This document shows positions 61,861-64,000 of a stretch of DNA of 64,000 bases, piece after piece. Origin of the DNA: Mesostigma viride (Eukaryota > Streptophyta > Mesostigmatophyceae > Mesostigmatales > Mesostigmataceae); contig RPFO01000082.1 of the NCBI GenBank assembly GCA_009746045.1, positions 4,211,952 through 4,275,951 of the forward strand, given 5' to 3'. Under the pieces are notes generated by a model. That model was not told where the DNA came from. It was given only the letters and a program-made list of their open reading frames with translations, and did no database searches. The position numbers and the translations under genes are program-made. The stretch's first letter is position 1, and the number at the start of each line of letters is the position of its first letter.

Positions 61861-63803
61861 GAGGGTCCCGGCGCGAATTTTTTGGCGCCGAAAAAATTCG
61901 CGGCACCCGTCCGTACCGTGAAAAAGTGGTGCACGGTGCGCGCACCCCTACCGGAGCTGGCCACGGCGACGTGCTCCAGGCAAAACTAGACAAAGCTAGC
62001 ATGCGGAATGCAGAAATATTGTGCGAATCTTAAAGACGATGAGTTTATGATGTTATGTCTTAGCGGAGTCTGTGCGTGTGGTAATGTTGATGAATTTTTT
62101 TATGAGTATCGCCACGGGGGTCCAATCTGGAATTTTCGTCGCGAGGAATAAATTAGATTGCACGCTTGCGGCGGTGATTGTCAGGTTTTATGGGCTTCAA
62201 TCAGCGTCAAGGATGCGTTGACATTGATATTAGTAAAGCATTATGGAAATTCCTGGGTTTTGGCAAGATTTCCGTCATTGTCGATAAGACACTCTCCAGG
62301 CTCGCGCGATGCGCTTCTCATCTTTCCACCGAAGGTTGTTCTTTCTTGCGCCGCTGGGCGAAGGACAATGTCGGTAATGGTACGATCCTGTGCTCATCGT
62401 CACCTTATAAATGTTTCGCTTCTTTGCAGGGTTAGTAACGCATGTTTTCGCCTTCTTTCCGCGCAGATAGCGCCAGGTAGCATGCCATTCCGTGATACGC
62501 ATCGCCAGATTCCTGGCAGCTTTCAGTGCTTTTCTCTACTTTGCAGCGCTGGGACGTGTCTAAGCGTGAGCCGTGGCATGTTGGCAAGTTGTCAGGGATT
62601 TGTCGAGTGGTTTCTTGGAAGGAGTGTGCTTAAAGCACTCAGTTTTGTGTGAATATCGACGCAGCCTTTCTTAGCAGCGGCGTCACTGTGCTTAGAGGCT
62701 CACAAGCTCGAGGTTGTTTCTTAGCAAAAAGATGCGCTGGGAAGAAAGGCGTTAATGGGCCCGTTATGAGGGACATACTGCATGGGTGGAACTGCATGTT
62801 TGTAGGGAATAACATTGTTTTATTGGCCTTCTCCCACTGAATTATGGGAGAGCCCTATCATATGCTAGCAAGGCAAAGTAACCATGGTAAGAAGCCCTGA
62901 CGCATCATGTACGATAAGCATCCTTGCTCTGTGGACTGTCCGTTGTTCCCCTTGGCTGGGCAATTAGTGGATATGGCTTTCTAGGGTGTATTTGCATTGG
63001 ACAGTTTGGTTTTGGTATGATGCTCACACCATAATTAATTAATTAGACTCGTGCTCCCGTTGGGGAGTCACGGAGCATTAACCTCACACCATAAACCTGT
63101 AATATGCTTTAGGAGTGTTGGTTAGGCATGTAGAGCTACCTGCCTTGTTGCTGTGCACACACGCATAAGGTTGCCTGTGCCAAGGTAAGGCAAGGGCACA
63201 TGAGGTGCCCAGCCATTTCCTTGTAGGTTGTGATCGAATGGGGCATGGTTTGGAGCCTCTTGGATGGCGTAGAAAGTGTCAGTGTGCCTTAATACTCACT
63301 ATGGCCTTCCCTAGCGTCTGCACAGGTGGCCAACTGCCAACTGTTATAACTTAAGCGTTTGTACTCAGAATGAGCTCAAACTGTGTGGGATGATGTTTGC
63401 CTATGTGTAGTATTTGATTTTATCCCCCCCCAAGGCCAAACATGATGTGTTATTGATTTGTTTTATTTTTTCATGCTAAAAAAAGTACGTCTTTTCGGGG
63501 AAAATTTATAACTCATGGAATATTGATTATTTTGGGGTGCCAATTAGGTGGAAAATTTTCAAACTCAGGGAACTGATAGAAAATATAATGAAACATGCAA
63601 AATGATGCCCACATTGTCCTAGGTAAAATGTGTCATAAATAGCATCTTTTGCTATTTTTAGCTCAATACTGGCGTATAATTGTGTATACCACCCTCAACC
63701 AGTGGTGGGATGAACCCCCATACATCCCATTTACATGCTAAAATCATCTCTTGGGTACCCCCAGGTCAGCAGTGCATGATATTCCATGATATATGGTTTC
63801 AGG
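61861..63803. other. intron-like or inserted interval within the ORF1-like gene
   Basis: AT-rich in the second half, without recognised coding sequence. It opens with an inverted repeat (GGCGCGAATTTTTTGGCGCC). It contains the 48-bp retroposon tail at 63035-63082. Several AGs lie before 63804. Confidence 0.4.
63035..63082 (-). mobile_element. 48-bp LINE-tail insertion with 12-bp target duplication
   Basis: TTAATTAATTAGACTCGTGC... is the minus-strand copy of the terminal LINE hairpin and TTAA tail (as at 4290-4330). It is flanked by the exact direct repeat CTCACACCATAA at 63023-63034 and 63083-63094. That is the signature of target-primed reverse transcription ending after a few dozen bases. 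Confidence 0.8.
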
Positions 63804-64000
63804 GGTGCTGGCATGGGACCCTCACAGTTAACAATGCCATCGCTATCGAGGTCCTGCAGAACACTGCAGGCCTCACCGCCCAGGCGGTGAAGGACATTGC
63901 CGCCAAGCCAGCCCCGGCTGGCCTGGCCGGCGATGCTCCTCCCATCACGACCTGGGCGGACATGCTTAAGCAACATACCACCTCCACCACCTCCGCCGTC
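63804..64000 (+). pseudogene. retrotransposon ORF1-like continuation (cut by window end)
   Basis: An open frame with LTVNNAIAIEVLQNTAGLTA, then AKPAPAGLAGDAP and TWADMLKQHTTSTTSAV. Its GC-rich codon use contrasts with the AT-rich flank. The Pro/Ala linker followed by a T/W-A-x-L motif resembles LINE ORF1 N-terminal regions. It runs off the window. Confidence 0.5.

Noticed and set aside
62158-62652. 164-codon plus-strand frame
   Set aside because: No ATG at its start, no family resemblance, and it lies in the interval separating two ORF1-like pieces.

Overview
The window is eukaryotic nuclear DNA. It has GT-AG introns, a mitochondrially targeted formate dehydrogenase gene split into six exons, LTR and non-LTR retrotransposons, several kinds of cut-and-paste DNA transposon and very long microsatellites. 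There is no operon structure and no rRNA. A green alga or related protist is the best guess (GC-rich exons, C/T-rich 3' intron ends, microsatellite-filled introns), but the sequence alone does not fix the lineage.

Positions 1-42,960 are almost entirely nested mobile elements. LINE copy 1 (minus strand) holds a Mutator-like element (233-1989) and a separate 3' retroposon fragment (about 3709-4372). A large non-coding inverted-repeat element occurs twice: copy A (5324-11815), itself invaded twice, and copy B (22563-26236). LINE copy 2 (plus strand, from 12060) is split by a copia-class LTR retrotransposon (12517-27422) with almost identical LTRs and the 5-bp target duplication CCAGC. The retrotransposon is interrupted by copy B and by another inverted-repeat element (13968-17428) carrying a 1.3-kb minisatellite. 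A further LINE C-terminal domain is split by a CACTA-type element (27964-32948) with perfect 14-bp ends, dense subterminal repeats and one 331-codon gene. Then come tandem 'short plus full' units (34743-37111), an inverted-repeat cluster with a nested piggyBac-type element (38462-39811), and more LINE pieces up to 42960.

Positions 43,792-50,322 (minus strand) hold a long Gly/Ala/Ser/Pro-rich open region that ends, through one convincing intron, in a coiled-coil exon. It is probably one host gene of unknown function. Positions 51,660-53,360 are a cluster of simple and short-period repeats. A tRNA-like hairpin lies at 54,661-54,775.

Positions 56,049-61,242 (plus strand) encode the one confidently identified host gene, NAD-dependent formate dehydrogenase (430 residues). 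Two of its introns carry extreme low-complexity tracts: CT repeats in intron 3 and a G-rich tract in intron 5. After it come retrotransposon remnants, among them a 48-bp insertion with a 12-bp target duplication, and an ORF1-like reading frame that runs off the window end.
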